Part shown: in pieces, positions 51,806 through 64,000 of the stretch
Position numbering within the stretch: position 1 is the stretch's first letter
Layout: the number at the start of each line of letters is the position of its first letter
From: Antedon mediterranea
Lineage: Eukaryota; Echinodermata; Crinoidea; Comatulida; Antedonidae
Assembly (NCBI RefSeq): GCF_964355755.1
Contig: NC_092673.1
Location: forward strand, 15,195,001 to 15,259,000
Length of the DNA stretch: 64,000 bases
Direction: 5' to 3'
Made by a program: the position numbers and the translations under genes
The notes under the pieces: model-generated
The model's database searches: none
Told to the model about the DNA's origin: nothing
Seen by the model: the letters and a program-made list of their open reading frames with translations, nothing else

Positions 51806-52268
51806 TTCGATAACATGTATGGAATAATGTCACTTATAGCCTTGTGATTGACCTACAACATCTGGATATGTCGGGTCAATGAGGGACATTTCCTGACATA
51901 GTGCTTATACTACCTATATCTACTTTAGAAAAAAACAATACTAACTCTAAAAATAATGATAATATCAATTACAGAACGTCAAATCACAAGATTAAGTAGG
52001 CCTACATATGAACATTACTCATTTCTATGATTGTTGTCAGCCAACTTCAAGCATTCTTCTCATCAACTTGTCATCATCAAGTGGAGGTTACCTTGGCAAC
52101 TCTTTGATTTCATTTTATTTTTCTACCACACTTCTTCAGGCAAACTTTTACCACTAAGGCGGAACCGGTAAGGTATACACTCTACAGAATACTAAGTGTT
52201 ATGTTTGTTATTTAATAAGAACACATTAAATAGTTTAGGCCTATTTAGTTTTAAAATACATTAAATCA
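51806..52268. other. Intergenic, nothing recognised
   Basis: AT-rich sequence between the small frame and the next MITE, with no exon-like signal. Confidence 0.4.
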
Positions 52269-52565
52269 TTAAAGATATTGTCTCCATGAAAAACAACTTT
52301 TTAATTTTGTTTGTGTTGAATATGTCATTTTATGTCACATAGTTATTAAATTTGACGACAAAAAAAAAAAAGAAATTGGATATAAAATAGTATTTACCTA
52401 AAGAAACTGTAATTTAAAGCAAATGGGTTTTGTTGAATTTAACCGTTCAATTTGTCATTTTATAAAGTGAAAACGTTAATTTCGGTGTTTTTTTTGTACG
52501 AAAGTGATTGACCCATTCAATCTGATTTTATTAATTTCATGTTTTTTGTGGACATACATCTTTAA
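52269..52565. mobile_element. MITE family A copy beside Helitron copy 2
   Basis: TTAAAGATATTGTCTCCATG at the left and TTTGTGGACATACATCTTTAA at the right, interior as in the other copies (TTGAATTTAACCGTTCAATT). It ends 14 bp before the Helitron. Confidence 0.8.
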
Positions 52566-52579
52566 TATAATTCTATATA

Positions 52580-54229
52580 CTAGATGGCACGCTCGCTTCG
52601 CTCGCGTACCATCTAGGTCGTGCCCACAGATGGTTCTCGAATACACAGTATTTCCAGCGAGAAAAAAATGGAGATTTCAAATGTACGTACTGCAGGACTA
52701 TAATACATTGTCGTTTACAGAAACGAATAAATATACACAATGATTTATGTAGTCAACCAAAATTAGCACCCTGAGAATTACTTCCGAGAGAGAAACAAAA
52801 TGAGTCAAATTTTTTTATTTGGACTCATTTAAACAAACCCAATTTGTGTTTTGTATGTAACATTAAGGGTTGAGGGATGGGGGAAGAAGATAGGTACAAA
52901 GAGGAAACATTTTAAAATATATTCTTATCCACTCAGTAACGAAATATTGTTTTTAATGTTTTATAGGCCTATAAATAATATACCACTAAATACAGTAAAA
53001 CATTTACGACTTAATACGGTACTTTGTTAAAACTCTCACTGTCATAGTCGATTGAAATAGTAAAGTACATGTAACGATACACCACTACGACGTTTATATA
53101 TTTTTAAATTATTAATTAATACAAACGTTGAGAAGCAACTGTCAGTAATAACTTTTTTTTAAATTTTTTTATTTGGACTCATTTAAACAAACCCAATTTG
53201 TGTTTTGTATGTAACATTAAGGGTTGAGGGATGGGGGAAGAAGATAGGTACAAAGAGGAAACATTTTAAAATATATTCTTATCCACTCAGTAACGAAATA
53301 TTGTTTTTAATGTTTTATAGCCCTATAAATAATATACCACTAAATACAGTAAAACATTTACGATTTAATACGGTACTTTGTTAAAACTCTCACTGTCATA
53401 GTCGATTGAAATAGTAAAGTACATGTAACGATACACCACTACGACGTTTATATATTTTTAAATTATTAATTAATACAAACGTTGAGAAGCAACTGTCAGT
53501 AATAACGTTTATTTATTTGTATATTATATGTTTATAATCTAACAGTAGGGCCTACCCACACTCACAGTAATAAAGTTTATTTGTATATATTTTTATATTA
53601 CATCTAACAGTACCAACACTCACAGTAAGAAATTTGCGATTCAAATTGCGATCAAAAGTGGTTAATACCTTAACAGTATTGTACAGCATAGCAATACTAT
53701 TTATGTTTATTCTCCAAGGGGGCCCATAAATCTAAATCTATACCTGTATGGTTAAACCAAATAATTTGGAATGTTCCATTCATCACAAATCAATACATTT
53801 GTAAAAACGTATATTAAATGTATCAAAATAGTATTTTTTAAAGAAAATCGGCCTGTCTTCAACATTATGATGGTGTACTCTAGCTGTTCAACCGGTTTTC
53901 AGCTATTAAAAACAATTATCGTAGGAGGAGATAGGAAAATGCGAAGCCTCCTCGCATTTTTGTGGCGGGTATTTTTCAAGACGGACATCCATTATACAGT
54001 GTATACCACGGTCGGAAAACACCCCTATTTGGGGCAAATCTTGGAACCTAAATTCGTTTTAACCGTCAATAACTTATTATCTAACTTAATTTAATTAGTA
54101 AACAGGGTTACATCAGGTGGTTAAAATCAGTACCGAAAGTACGAACCAACTTTATATACCATCGAGTAAAAATTATAGAAGTAAGGCACGATTTACCGAA
54201 TTTTGCCCTTACGTAAATTTATATATAGA
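52580..54229 (-). mobile_element. Non-autonomous Helitron, copy 2 (inverted)
   Basis: On the minus strand it begins TCTATATATAAATTTACG after A (54230 complement) and ends with the CGCGAGCGAAGCGAGCG hairpin and TGCCATCTAG before T (52579 complement), the same ends as copy 1. It is longer (1650 against 1564 bp) because of a ~354-bp tandem duplication (about 52808-53160 and 53161-53514) that copy 1 lacks, while copy 1's 262-bp duplication is absent here. Shared sequence is nearly identical, indicating recent activity. Confidence 0.9.
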
Positions 54230-55522
54230 TGTGATATTATTAACACTAGGCTACCACTGCGTTGTTGACATTCTAAAGAATTACATGTTTCTAAACTTTA
54301 CGTTTACTACGAGGATTGCAGTACGCAAACGATGTACAAAATATCATAATTTTAATACAATTATTCAAAATAATTTAGTTATTGATACATCATTGATGTC
54401 GATACAATTAACTCACAGATACTAATTTGTGGATAACTTTTGAAAGGTCATCTTTTTGTATTCTGTTGGACGATCAAAGCGATATACAAAAATGAGATAA
54501 GATATATACGAATAAGTTGGGTTTGGTTATTATATTGGATGGTGGCGTTAACATTTGACGTCATACACATATACTCTAAAATTGCTTCTCCAAATAAGTG
54601 ACGACTTTAAGGGTCATTCAAGTTAAACTTCTATTCTTTCTTTCACCTATCTTATCGAATTCAAGTAGGCACGTAATACTGGGAACGGTTACAAGCGGGA
54701 CCTGTGTGAGATCGCCAAGTACACTTAGTTCTTGAAGTGGGTTAGCTCAAGAACCAAGCCTAACTGAATCTCTCATCGTCTCTCATGGGTACCTGTAGGT
54801 TTATTGTTCTTATAATCTCTGCTAAAACAATTAGAAGGATGCTTCCCGTATGAATTACTTTTGGCCAATCCTTGTATAGTTGCCTTCCGTTATATGTAAC
54901 ACAAAGCAATTAAATAGTCCTAATAACAACTTATACGCAACCTCGTGTTACGAAACATTGAATGCATTTGCTTACAATGTTACTGTATGTAGGCATATAC
55001 TTTTCTGTTTAAATGTAAATAATGGCAATCTAACTTAAGATAATTGAAACAGACGTTAATTTTTGTTATAGCTTTCAGCAGTGTGCTTCGCTATATATAT
55101 ATATATATATTTTTTTATTATTTACTTTATGATTGGTCGCTTTTTATTTTCTTCCGCCCTATTTTCATAATTAGGTTTTCGTATTATTCTTCGTACAGTA
55201 TAGACTACATTGAGGCTAAAACTTAATAACAAGCTTTCGATGGTGAAAAGGGGACGGTATACCAAACAAAAACGCGTTGAAATGTGTACCGACCTGCCAA
55301 AAATTGTACGGATTTAGCATGACTTAGTGTAAACGGAAAACTAACTTAACTTACCACAGGGTTCCGGAGTAAAGTATGGTACAATATTTACAAAGCCAGG
55401 ACATAAACACTTGTTAAACATCATATTCCGTAATTAAGACATTATCAATGTTCTAGAAAGAACACCGACTAATATTTAAGTGTGGACTAATTTCACTTTT
55501 ACATTTTCTATAGGTTTACTTC
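54230..55522. other. Upstream region of the first tandem GPCR
   Basis: AT-rich, with an ATATATATATATATATATA run near 55095-55111. An acceptor-like TTTTCTATAG at 55505-55513 just before the ATG at 55523 suggests a 5' UTR intron. Confidence 0.4.
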
Positions 55523-58199
55523 ATGGAAATGGAATCTAGCTTTCCACTACCTGATATCGATGATTTTCCAAGCGCACGAGAGGAATCTACTAGTAATTCT
55601 TTTTTTTTTTTAAATTCACTTGAACTTAATAATTGCAATTCATTATAGGTACTATATAAATAAATTAAAGTTGATATAAAACATACACAATCATAAACAA
55701 TAACATTTTAAGTTCAAGTTACGATAGGGATAGAGGCAATTGCTTTCTTGTCGGCCTCTTAATCATCATAATTAAAATATTATAGATACGCTATTCATAA
55801 AATAACTCACAACATTCTCTTTTACCAATGCTATAAACAAAGCCACTTTTAACTCTGTAGATTAAACACATTAAAAACAATTAATCTTGTTTATCTTATC
55901 CACTCTTATTGGATCACGATTTAATGTTCTTCTTTTAACAGTTGAATACGAAGATTTCGATGGTACCAATCAAGTACGGGCTCATTTATCAATCACCATC
56001 ATTTCCTGTTGTATCTCTTTTATCGGTAACCCTTTGGTGGTTTTCTGTGTCTGGAGAACACCACTACTACATGATGTTACATGGTTATGTCAGTGTATTG
56101 TGTGTTTTTCTGTTTTACTACACACAATTGCGTTACCATTTTCATACCTGTCGCACACCGATCCAATGAACTGGCCTCTGGATGGCATATATTCCTGCCA
56201 AGCCGTTCACTTCTTCTCTGATTTTGGCAACGTTTTCATGCGGCTCTCAATATTAACAGCTTGTGGTATCAGGTAAACTTATTTAATAGACTATTATGAT
56301 ACTCATTTTTCATTAAAAATAAGTATCATATCAATTGGGGATCTCGTTAATTAACTTCTGTTTGCATTTCATTTTTATTAACTATCAGACATTGTCTGCC
56401 TTTTGATGCATTTGTAAATGATATTCTGAAAGTGCGTAGGTTGGTCGAGACAGATATTACAAAGTGCGACGATTATCACTTGAGCACTTTAGTGGATATG
56501 TGCGCTGTATAAATCTTATTATTATTATTATTATCACAAAGTGCGAAGTAACAGTCATCGCTGGGCCAAGAATCGAGAAATCAAGCGAAGAATCAATCAT
56601 GTGCACATAATTAACATGATATGAAGACGAAACTAGCTCCTACAAAGTCATCGCAAATAACTGTTTTTTTGGTGTCTAAAATAGATCATTGATTCGTTCT
56701 TTAGGTGGTTGTCCTACTCATCCATAAACAGCATCTGCAGACGTCGTCCTTTCCTTACTGTCACCGGATCCCTCATTGTCACGCTACTTGTTTCTATTTT
56801 ATCAAGTTTACCAGCTATTAGATTTGTCGTAAATACCTCTTTTATTGTTTTTTAAATGTATATACATTGTTACAAATGACGTCACAAAGTTTGCTGAAAC
56901 AGTTATTGCTCTACTTTTATTGTCATCATGTCATCATCATATTTTGGTTCAAATTTATAATTGTGGAAATTCACATGTGTGAACAATACGCAATTCATCG
57001 TCAGTGACACATTGTTAAAAACTCTTAATCTTTGTAAATGCGCGTTCGAAATGACAATGTTAATATGCTGCCATTGAGTTCATTTAACTTTTTTTGTATT
57101 ATAACTATTTCAGTTCCTATATCAAGATGACTATGACAATCAATTTTGTCTCTTCAATGACGTGCGCTCTAAACAGTACAAAATGTGGTTCACATACCTC
57201 CTAATAATGACTTTGATATTGCCGTTAATGATAATGGTTTTATCCATCACACTGTTAATGGTTCGTGGGGACAGGCTTTATGCGGAAGAGTACGATCCAC
57301 GCATGGAGTTCCATAACATCCACGAAGCACAGCAGTATCCTTCCGCCGATCACATGCAAGCAAGCAACACAAACATCGACCCAACTATGTTGTCATCAAC
57401 CGTTTTGAAGAACCCCAGTCACAAAAATGCCGCTTGTTATGGAAATGACATTAACAATGAACACCAAGTAAGCGTAAGCAATTTAATTTAAAAACAATGC
57501 ATCAACTTCAATCAATAATTTTAAAACCACTTTCAGAATTACTTGTGCGCAACTATCTACTATTAGAATGTATGCGCACTTTCCAGTAACTAACACCCTT
57601 TATAAACGTCTGATATCCTGTGATATTTTTATTCCAGTGTGAATCAACTACGGTTAAAGTCAAGCCTTATGTGATAGAATTTGAAGATTTCAGAACACTC
57701 ACAATTCGAGATCAGAAAAAGGTAAGCTATCTATGGACAGCCAAACTAATACAAATTATATTGTATGGATATTAGGCGATAGAAGTAGAAAGAAACTGTT
57801 TTTAAGGTTCAATTCAATTCAATTCAAAAAACATTTAATTTTTTAATTAATAAATTTAAGTGATTATAGCAATTATTTAACACATTTATTATTTCATTAA
57901 TTGAATATTTAAATAAATTTAAATATTTGTGCTTTCAGGCAACATTGATGCACCTCTTCATGTCAGTATCATTTGCTGTCTGCTTGGCGCCAATTTCTAT
58001 AATCTGGGCCATCTATCTCGGTTCCGACTTCAACAATAGCAGCCCGGCGCTCTTCCACAGTTACCGCGTTTCTGGTTTGGTTGCAGCTACATTCCCGATG
58101 CATATTCCTATCATTTGTTTTCTGTTTTCCCGCCATCTGCGCCAAAATGTGATAGAGCTTTGTAAAATAAGAAAAATATTTATAAAAATAACACGATAA
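55523..58199 (+). CDS. Divergent class A-like GPCR, tandem copy 1 (six coding exons)
   Basis: Coding exons 55523-55592, 55942-56272, 56705-56828, 57114-57467, 57638-57721, 57939-58199; phases 1,2,0,0,0; 1224 nt, 407 aa. Hydropathy shows seven helices: TM1 with IGNPLVVF, TM2 WLCQCIVCFSVLLHTIALPF, TM3 after SCQAVHFF, TM4 in exon 3, TM5 YLLIMTLILPLMIMVL, a long loop in exons 4-5, TM6 MSVSFAVCLAPISIIW, TM7 SGLVAATFPMHIPIICF. The class A plan is kept, but several key motifs are altered. There is no LAxxD in TM2, DRY reads IRW across the exon 2/3 junction, CWxP is CLAP, and NPxxY is lacking. It is a head-to-tail paralogue of the gene at 60382. I do not recognise the family or ligand. Confidence 0.82.
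56430..56536. repeat. SINE-like 3' end in GPCR intron 2
   Basis: GAGCACTTTAGTGGATATGTGCGCTGTATAAATC followed by an ATTATTATTATT tail is the typical end of tRNA-derived or V-type SINEs with a GCGCTATATAAAT motif. Confidence 0.5.
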
Positions 58200-60381
58200 A
58201 CCATGCACTCTCTATAAAACAACACGATACGTACGTGTACGTTATACATAACTTGCACATCACCTATACATTGGACTGAATATGTATGTTGTATATACTG
58301 TAGGCCTATATGTAGAAAATCAAATAGGCCAGTTTTTCTTAGGAATTTGTCTCTTTTTCATGGCTTGTTCACATTTATGAAAATGTAAGCCCTATAAGCC
58401 TGTTTTCCTCTGGGAGAATTCATTTTCATAAATAGAAAAGTTGCATGTGACGCGAAGAAAAATTACGCAACCAGTCGTGAATGAAAACAAATAAAACTAA
58501 AAAGTATATTCTTGAACAATACCACAGTTATAAGATAAACAGGTTAATTAAACAATTATTGAAGACACCTGAAGTTTAAAAACACCAATCTTAAGGATTT
58601 TTGTGAAATGATTGAAAACATATTGAATATTACTTGATCGCTTCGTGAATTATTTAGGATTATTGAAGCATTTTAAGCACTTGCTGATGGTAGTGGAGTT
58701 TGTATATAACTTCTTTCGATATAAATGTAACGCCATACTATGTTGTGGCGCCATTACGGTAGATTTTGTGACCTACTTTGTACAAATCCATCGAGGGGAT
58801 GTAACCTTGACCATGGAACATTATCAATATACTTATTATCTCTTAGGATATGTGAAGTAATCCCAGAGAAACAACTTTTAAGATGAAAATAAGACTTTTT
58901 CATTTTCCTAAAATTCTACAATTTGTTTTACCACCCTATCAACTTCTGTGGTCTTTATTGTTTTTACTGCAAAAATATAAGCTTACAATAAATAGTTACT
59001 TTTGAACAATTAATGTTGTTTTAATTAAATGAAGTATTATTTATTAATAAACAAGCAATGAAAGACTAAGCTTACAGATAGTTTTTTTCTCAAAAGAATG
59101 TTTTAAATCAGAATTATTCAATCTGTTCAACAAACACAAATATATTTATGGCTCATACACTTATACTAATAATATAAATATCTTTTAACTAAGATAAGTC
59201 TATCGATGTTTTCCGCAGCTAGAACGGGTTGAAACATCAAACTGGGAAACTGTCATGCTTGTTGTTGTACCGTGCTTAATATGTTCGGGTATTATAGTAA
59301 ATTTTTACACTTCCTGTGCAAATCAACCAATCTCAGAGACTCTGTGGAATTTTTGAAATGATATGTTCGATTTCTTATGGGATATTTAAATTCTTATAAC
59401 ATCCGGTAGATGATACTTCAAATACAATATCTCTCTGTTTCTTCTATTTTACGACAGATTTTGTTTTCTTAAGAGTGTTCCTTTTATGTAAACATAGAAC
59501 ACTTCTGTTAAATTGTCTCGATAAAAATTGCACATAATATGTTAACATCTCCTCGTAGCAGAAAAAGAAAGAAAGAAAGTCAAATTATTGGTAAAGTAAA
59601 AGGAAAAATATCGGCTGTAAATTATCAGATTAGATTAATATAGTCTAACAGTGATTCAATACAATTTTAGATATATAATTTAATCCAAAATAGTATGTTC
59701 AGTGGCTTGTTCTATGTTTTATTTCTATTGGAATAATAGTATGTTTCTCTGGACGTGAGTAAATGTTCATATTCATGTTTGTGGTAAAGAATTTGTTTGC
59801 ATTTTAAGTTTGTTCACGTGAGATTTTGGAAGAATAACTTCCGGTTTTGACTTCAAAGGCTCAGCACTTTACTTTAATAAGCAGTGGGATAGATGCGCAT
59901 GCTCACAGGTCCAGTTGTCCAAAACCCAAGAGGGCAATGGTGTGCAAATTAATATTGGAAATAGATCTGTAAATCCCAAAAGAAGTAATGCTAACAGTTT
60001 TCTCAGCTTCTTCAGTTGAGGATCGGAAACCACAGAGTGTGTTGTATGCTGAATAGCTCACTTCACAAACTATTCGCAATTGTTGTAGAAGCTTCGATCT
60101 TTCACGACGTGTTCTTACAATCGTGGATATATATTGCAGCATTGGATACGAAGAAGTAAGTTTTTGAAATTTTTTAAAATTGTAAACATTAATTTAGTAA
60201 AGATGAAATTACGGTATACTTTACATGATCTATCTATCTTGACATGTTTTTGTAATGTACATTGCATGTAATATACATGAGCATTATGCGACAATCTTAT
60301 AAATACGCAAGGGAAAATGTTAATAGAAATACGTAATATTGATTGAAATTAATTTTTTTTATGTCTTTTTAGTTATACAAA
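58200..60381. other. Intergenic between the two GPCR paralogues
   Basis: No additional receptor exon or other gene recognised. AT-rich sequence. A minus-strand frame at 59903-60142 overlaps the likely 5' region of the next gene and shows no family character. Confidence 0.45.
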
Positions 60382-63300
60382 ATGGGAGAAGATTCGGCGA
60401 TTTTTTGGAGTTTTGATGTTCCCTCTTATCCTGAAGAATACCCTGATGGTAAATACGTTTTTAACCAGTTTTATTTTCTCTTACCCACCTTATTAGTACC
60501 AGTCTGGATCCCATCCATTTGTTTGTAGTCTGTCGATCCAGAATTCTGGCGGTCAATCACTCTGAGAAAATGAGTGTGTCTTGACAATTTACATACTACC
60601 ACGGTCAATATTTAACTAATTAAATTTGGGATTTTTTTGTATGTGCAACAAGTACATTGATCAATGACATAAATATTATTCTGTAGCTTGTAATGGTCAT
60701 CATTGCGTTGTGTCCTAGAAACAAAGCGTTAGGGTTGATACAGTAATCAAATAAGAAAGTTTCTCCAAAAACCTAGCTGCAATATAAAATCATTGTTGTG
60801 GCTTTACCTTACATATATTTCTTTTTTGTAGAAGAAAGTGTTGATGAGATCGACGTACACGCTGAGCCATGGCTTAAGACATACTTAGCAGTAACAATTA
60901 TTGCGTGCATCACAGGACTACCATTAAATTTTGCAATCCTTTTCATCATCATGAAAAAGAAACTGTACAGAGATGTTATATGGTTTTTACAAGGCGTGTT
61001 TAGTATTACTCTCATCGTGCGTATTATAATGATACCAATTGAGTACCATGCAAGCCGGCACCCCCGTGGATTTGCTTATGAAACTGTCGCTTCGTGTAAG
61101 GCGTTTCACTTCTTCGTTGAATTTTCAGGAGCAAGTTCAAACATGATGCTCTTGGCATTGCTTTCGGTTAGGTAAAAGTAAATCATTTTGTATACACCAA
61201 TAATTTATACATCGAGTATATTTCATATGACATCGAGGGCACATTTCAGCAAACTTGATTTTAAAACATCCGTCTGCTGCGATCAGGAAGTTCTACGAAA
61301 ATGACAATTGTCCAATTTATTTATATGCTAAGTATATAAATAAATTGGACAATTATACTCTGTTTTTAAAATTGGTTCCAACAATGATGCAACACAATGA
61401 TGTACGTGCTACTAGTAGACTAGTATACACTAGAAAATGTTACATAAAGCTTGTTCGATCGAGTCTGACAACAGAAGTTTGCCATGATGACCCGTCGAAA
61501 CTTTCCTTGCGTGTAGGCCTACGTAAATATTTCGTTTTCGTTGTTCTAGTAGGTAAGCGATCTTAAATATTGTCTTTTTATCCTATCAGGCTTATTTCGT
61601 TTACACCTCGGCGTCAGTACATTGCAAAGCATCCGATCATTTGTGGTGTTTTTGTGAGCATGGTCGTCATGTTTATTGCATTCTTTTCGACGGTTCCAAT
61701 TGTGTCCTATTTGGTAAGTTATAAACAATCGTTATTATTTAAATTGAAATCCTAGACTGCACTGGAAACTTATGTTTGTAAACTCGAGCAAACTGCAAAC
61801 TTGGCAAGACACAGATTTAGTGTAGACCATTTTTGTAAATCTGTAAGAAAAAAAGAAATTATGAGTTTGCAAAACAAGAAATTGGTGAATGGTACTAATA
61901 CAGACTAGGCTTAACATTAATATTACATTCAAAAAATGAATAAATAAATAGTAGTAGTTTTACTATTTGAGACACACTTATAGAAGGCCTTTTATTTCTT
62001 TTGTCAAATGTATTTTTGGAAGTATATGTTCTTTATGTAAACACCAAAACGAACGGTTTAAATTTTCTTTTGTTTCAAACTAAATTAATAAATTTTTTTT
62101 CTTAACACAGTATTTCAAATGTTGCAATATTGTTATGAGTTTATTATATTATTTTAAATTTTTTATTTTAATGCGTTCTATCTCAACTTGTTTTTCACGT
62201 ATTAGAGGAATAAAGCTAAATTTTGTGTAGAAGGCCTATTTATCAAATATCATTTGAAGAAATATTTATTTTATTTTTGTTAGGATCTAACTATATTTGA
62301 TGACGAAAGAATAATGCGGATTTGCCACGTTCATTTTGACAAATACGACCCGTATCTCCGATGGAATAAATTCAATGTCAGTTTCTGTATGTTCATGCCG
62401 TTCATAATTGGTGTTATCTGTGTAATTATTATGGCAATCAACCAGACGAAATTCTATCGTGAATATTGTAAGACATCCGTGTCGTACCTACGCCAGCTCG
62501 ACAGTGTGGATAATAAGGAAAACGGTTCAACTAAGGTTAGATTACTAAATAATGTACATCTATTTTGCTCTACATATTGTTAGCCAATTTGCAACTTCTG
62601 TGCAATTGGTCACATAGTATATATAGAGGGCGCTTAACTGACAACAAAAATCTGCATACTAAGCATTTGAAGAGAGCCCTCTATCAGATTTATTTAACTT
62701 TTTATGATATTCCATACTTGTTTGACAAGTATAACAATATACATATCCGCAAACTTGTTTTTGCTTTAATAACTTGTTTTATTTGTTATACATATTATAT
62801 ATATATATATACACAGTATCACTATAATTTTGTATTTACATTATGACATGACAAATTTAAATACATATACAAATTGTTTTGATGTGTTATGTGTTTTTTT
62901 TTCTATACTGTTGTCTAATGTTGTTTGTAATTTTGCTTACTGTTCTTTTTTATTTTGTAAAATGGATGCAGCATTAATTGATGTATGCCACCAATATAAA
63001 GGATTCTTATTAATAAATAAATAAAAATTCAGGCCGCAATACCTCAAAAATGCTTATGGAGATATCCCATGTAATAGGAATTCGCTTTCACACAAACAGA
63101 TCCAATATTTTTTTTTATATATTTGTTTTTCTTTTAAGGCTAGTGATTTTGAGGATGACCGCCCTATGGTTGATGAAATTTACTCTGGGGAGTCTGAACA
63201 AGAAGAAAGAAGGGTAACTTATTATTACTGCACATTTTTAAATTTCAAAATGGCACTTCACGAAAAAACTTTCTGCGCATGCTCATAAGTGTCATGACGT

Positions 63301-63721
63301 TTGCAGAAATTAATAAAGAAAATGTTTTCCAGAAATATTATATAAGCGGATACAATTATTATATTATTATTATTATTTATTATAATAAATGATCAAAGAA
63401 GCATGTGCATTTACTAAACATAACTAAACTGATACCTTTGAAAATATTATTTTATTACTACTAACAACTGAAATTGAAGTAATTTCTGTATTTTCTTGCT
63501 TTCAGATAACGATTCTGCACATAGCATACATGGTTATATACATGGTGATCTTGCTGCCCTATGTTATCTCAGTAACGATGGCTGTGCATTACGCAAACGC
63601 CTACACATCTGTTCTCCACTGGGCGTTGAAGTATACTCACATCGTATCGTTAACTGTCGGAATCATAAACCCACTAGCGGCTTTTTTCATTATTCCAAAG
63701 TTACGCGAATTAAAATCTTAA
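60382..63721 (+). CDS. Divergent class A-like GPCR, tandem copy 2 (six coding exons)
   Basis: Coding exons 60382-60448, 60832-61171, 61590-61713, 62284-62535, 63139-63213, 63506-63721; phases 1,2,0,0,0; 1074 nt, 357 aa. The exon count, all five phases and the 124-nt third exon match the gene at 55523, so the two arose by duplication. Seven helices are visible: TM1 TIIACITGLPLNFAILFIIM, TM2 after YRDVIWFL, TM3 after SCKAFHFFVEF, TM5 FNVSFCMFMPFIIGVICV, TM6 AYMVIYMVILLPYVIS, TM7 VSLTVGIINPLAAFF. Motif decay differs from copy 1: DRY reads VRL, TM7 keeps NP (NPLAAFF), and the third loop (exons 4-5) is shorter and acidic (SDFEDDRPMVDE). The amino end is acidic with no signal peptide. Family and ligand unknown. 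Confidence 0.82.
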
Positions 63722-63860
63722 GAACAAGAATCCATCATTCTGATGACACTGTAGACCTAAACATCATATGAGAATCTATTGAGGTTATTTGAAATGTGAC
63801 TTGCACTATGTAGAATAGAACTGTTTAAAAAAAATATATTGAACTATATAAACTAATTGG
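63722..63860. other. 3' flank of GPCR copy 2
   Basis: AT-rich sequence, probably 3' UTR; no clear AATAAA in the immediate stretch. Confidence 0.35.
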
Positions 63861-63960
63861 GACACCTCTATTCAGGGGACACTTATATTTAGGGGACACC
63901 TCAATTCAGGGGACACCTCTCTCCAGGGGACACCTCTATTCAGGGGACACCCCATTCAGT
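63861..63960. repeat. AGGGGACACCTCTATTC tandem repeat
   Basis: Five copies of a ~17-18 bp unit AGGGGACACCTCTATTC. Related words (GGTGTCCC, AGGGGAC) occur at 9655-9715, 15570-15605 and 41740-41870, so the unit probably comes from a dispersed element. Confidence 0.85.
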
Positions 63961-64000
63961 AGGCCTATCGAAGCTTGGAGTCCCTTTTATAATGTATACT

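Overview
This window is animal nuclear DNA: AT-rich, with GT-AG introns, multi-exon genes, and a dense load of MITEs, SINEs, minisatellites and retroelement fragments. The best-preserved proteins are near human length when their exons are joined (DDX41 621 aa, RNPC3 487 aa, HTRA2 481 aa, ATP synthase subunit e 68 aa). The very frequent palindromic word TAGGCCTA, the repeat style and a lineage-specific set of GPCRs suggest a marine invertebrate deuterostome, possibly an echinoderm. That placement is an inference from overall character, not from a marker gene.

Layout. At 1.6-2.4 kb (minus) is a complete three-exon ATP synthase subunit e gene (ATP5ME-like). It is divergent from, and 183 bp (ATG to ATG) away from, DDX41. 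DDX41 has fifteen coding exons spread over 2.6-18.9 kb (plus), with introns full of repeats: a nested MITE/LINE/SINE complex, a 17-bp minisatellite and a long-TIR element. From 18.9 to 20.0 kb a 63/126-bp tandem array appears to have grown out of the last DDX41 coding segment. The 20-33 kb stretch is mostly non-genic: an internally deleted non-LTR retrotransposon with a ~160-200 bp monomer array upstream of it, a MITE, a possible signal-anchor exon, and a 1.56-kb non-autonomous Helitron. At 33.3-34.5 kb is an intronless amine-type GPCR with DKY in place of DRY. RNPC3 (U11/U12 di-snRNP 65K protein) occupies 37.6-45.4 kb (minus, ten coding exons). Its last intron has a perfect U12-type donor and a good branch site, and it contains a 1.1-kb minisatellite. 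A 2.3-kb inverted-repeat element and a GGCCTA-rich island fill the gap between RNPC3 and the divergent HTRA2 gene (48.4-50.8 kb, six coding exons). A second Helitron copy lies in opposite orientation at 52.6-54.2 kb. Two tandem, six-exon, divergent class A GPCR paralogues close the window (55.5-58.2 and 60.4-63.7 kb).

Functional links. ATP5ME and HTRA2 products are mitochondrial. DDX41 and RNPC3 act in RNA processing (RNPC3 in the minor spliceosome). The three GPCRs are membrane receptors unrelated to the housekeeping genes. The two divergent housekeeping pairs (ATP5ME/DDX41 and RNPC3/HTRA2) look like shared-promoter pairs, the second now split by an inserted element. Exon coordinates were derived by hand from splice signals, reading-frame continuity and remembered family sequences, with no alignment software.
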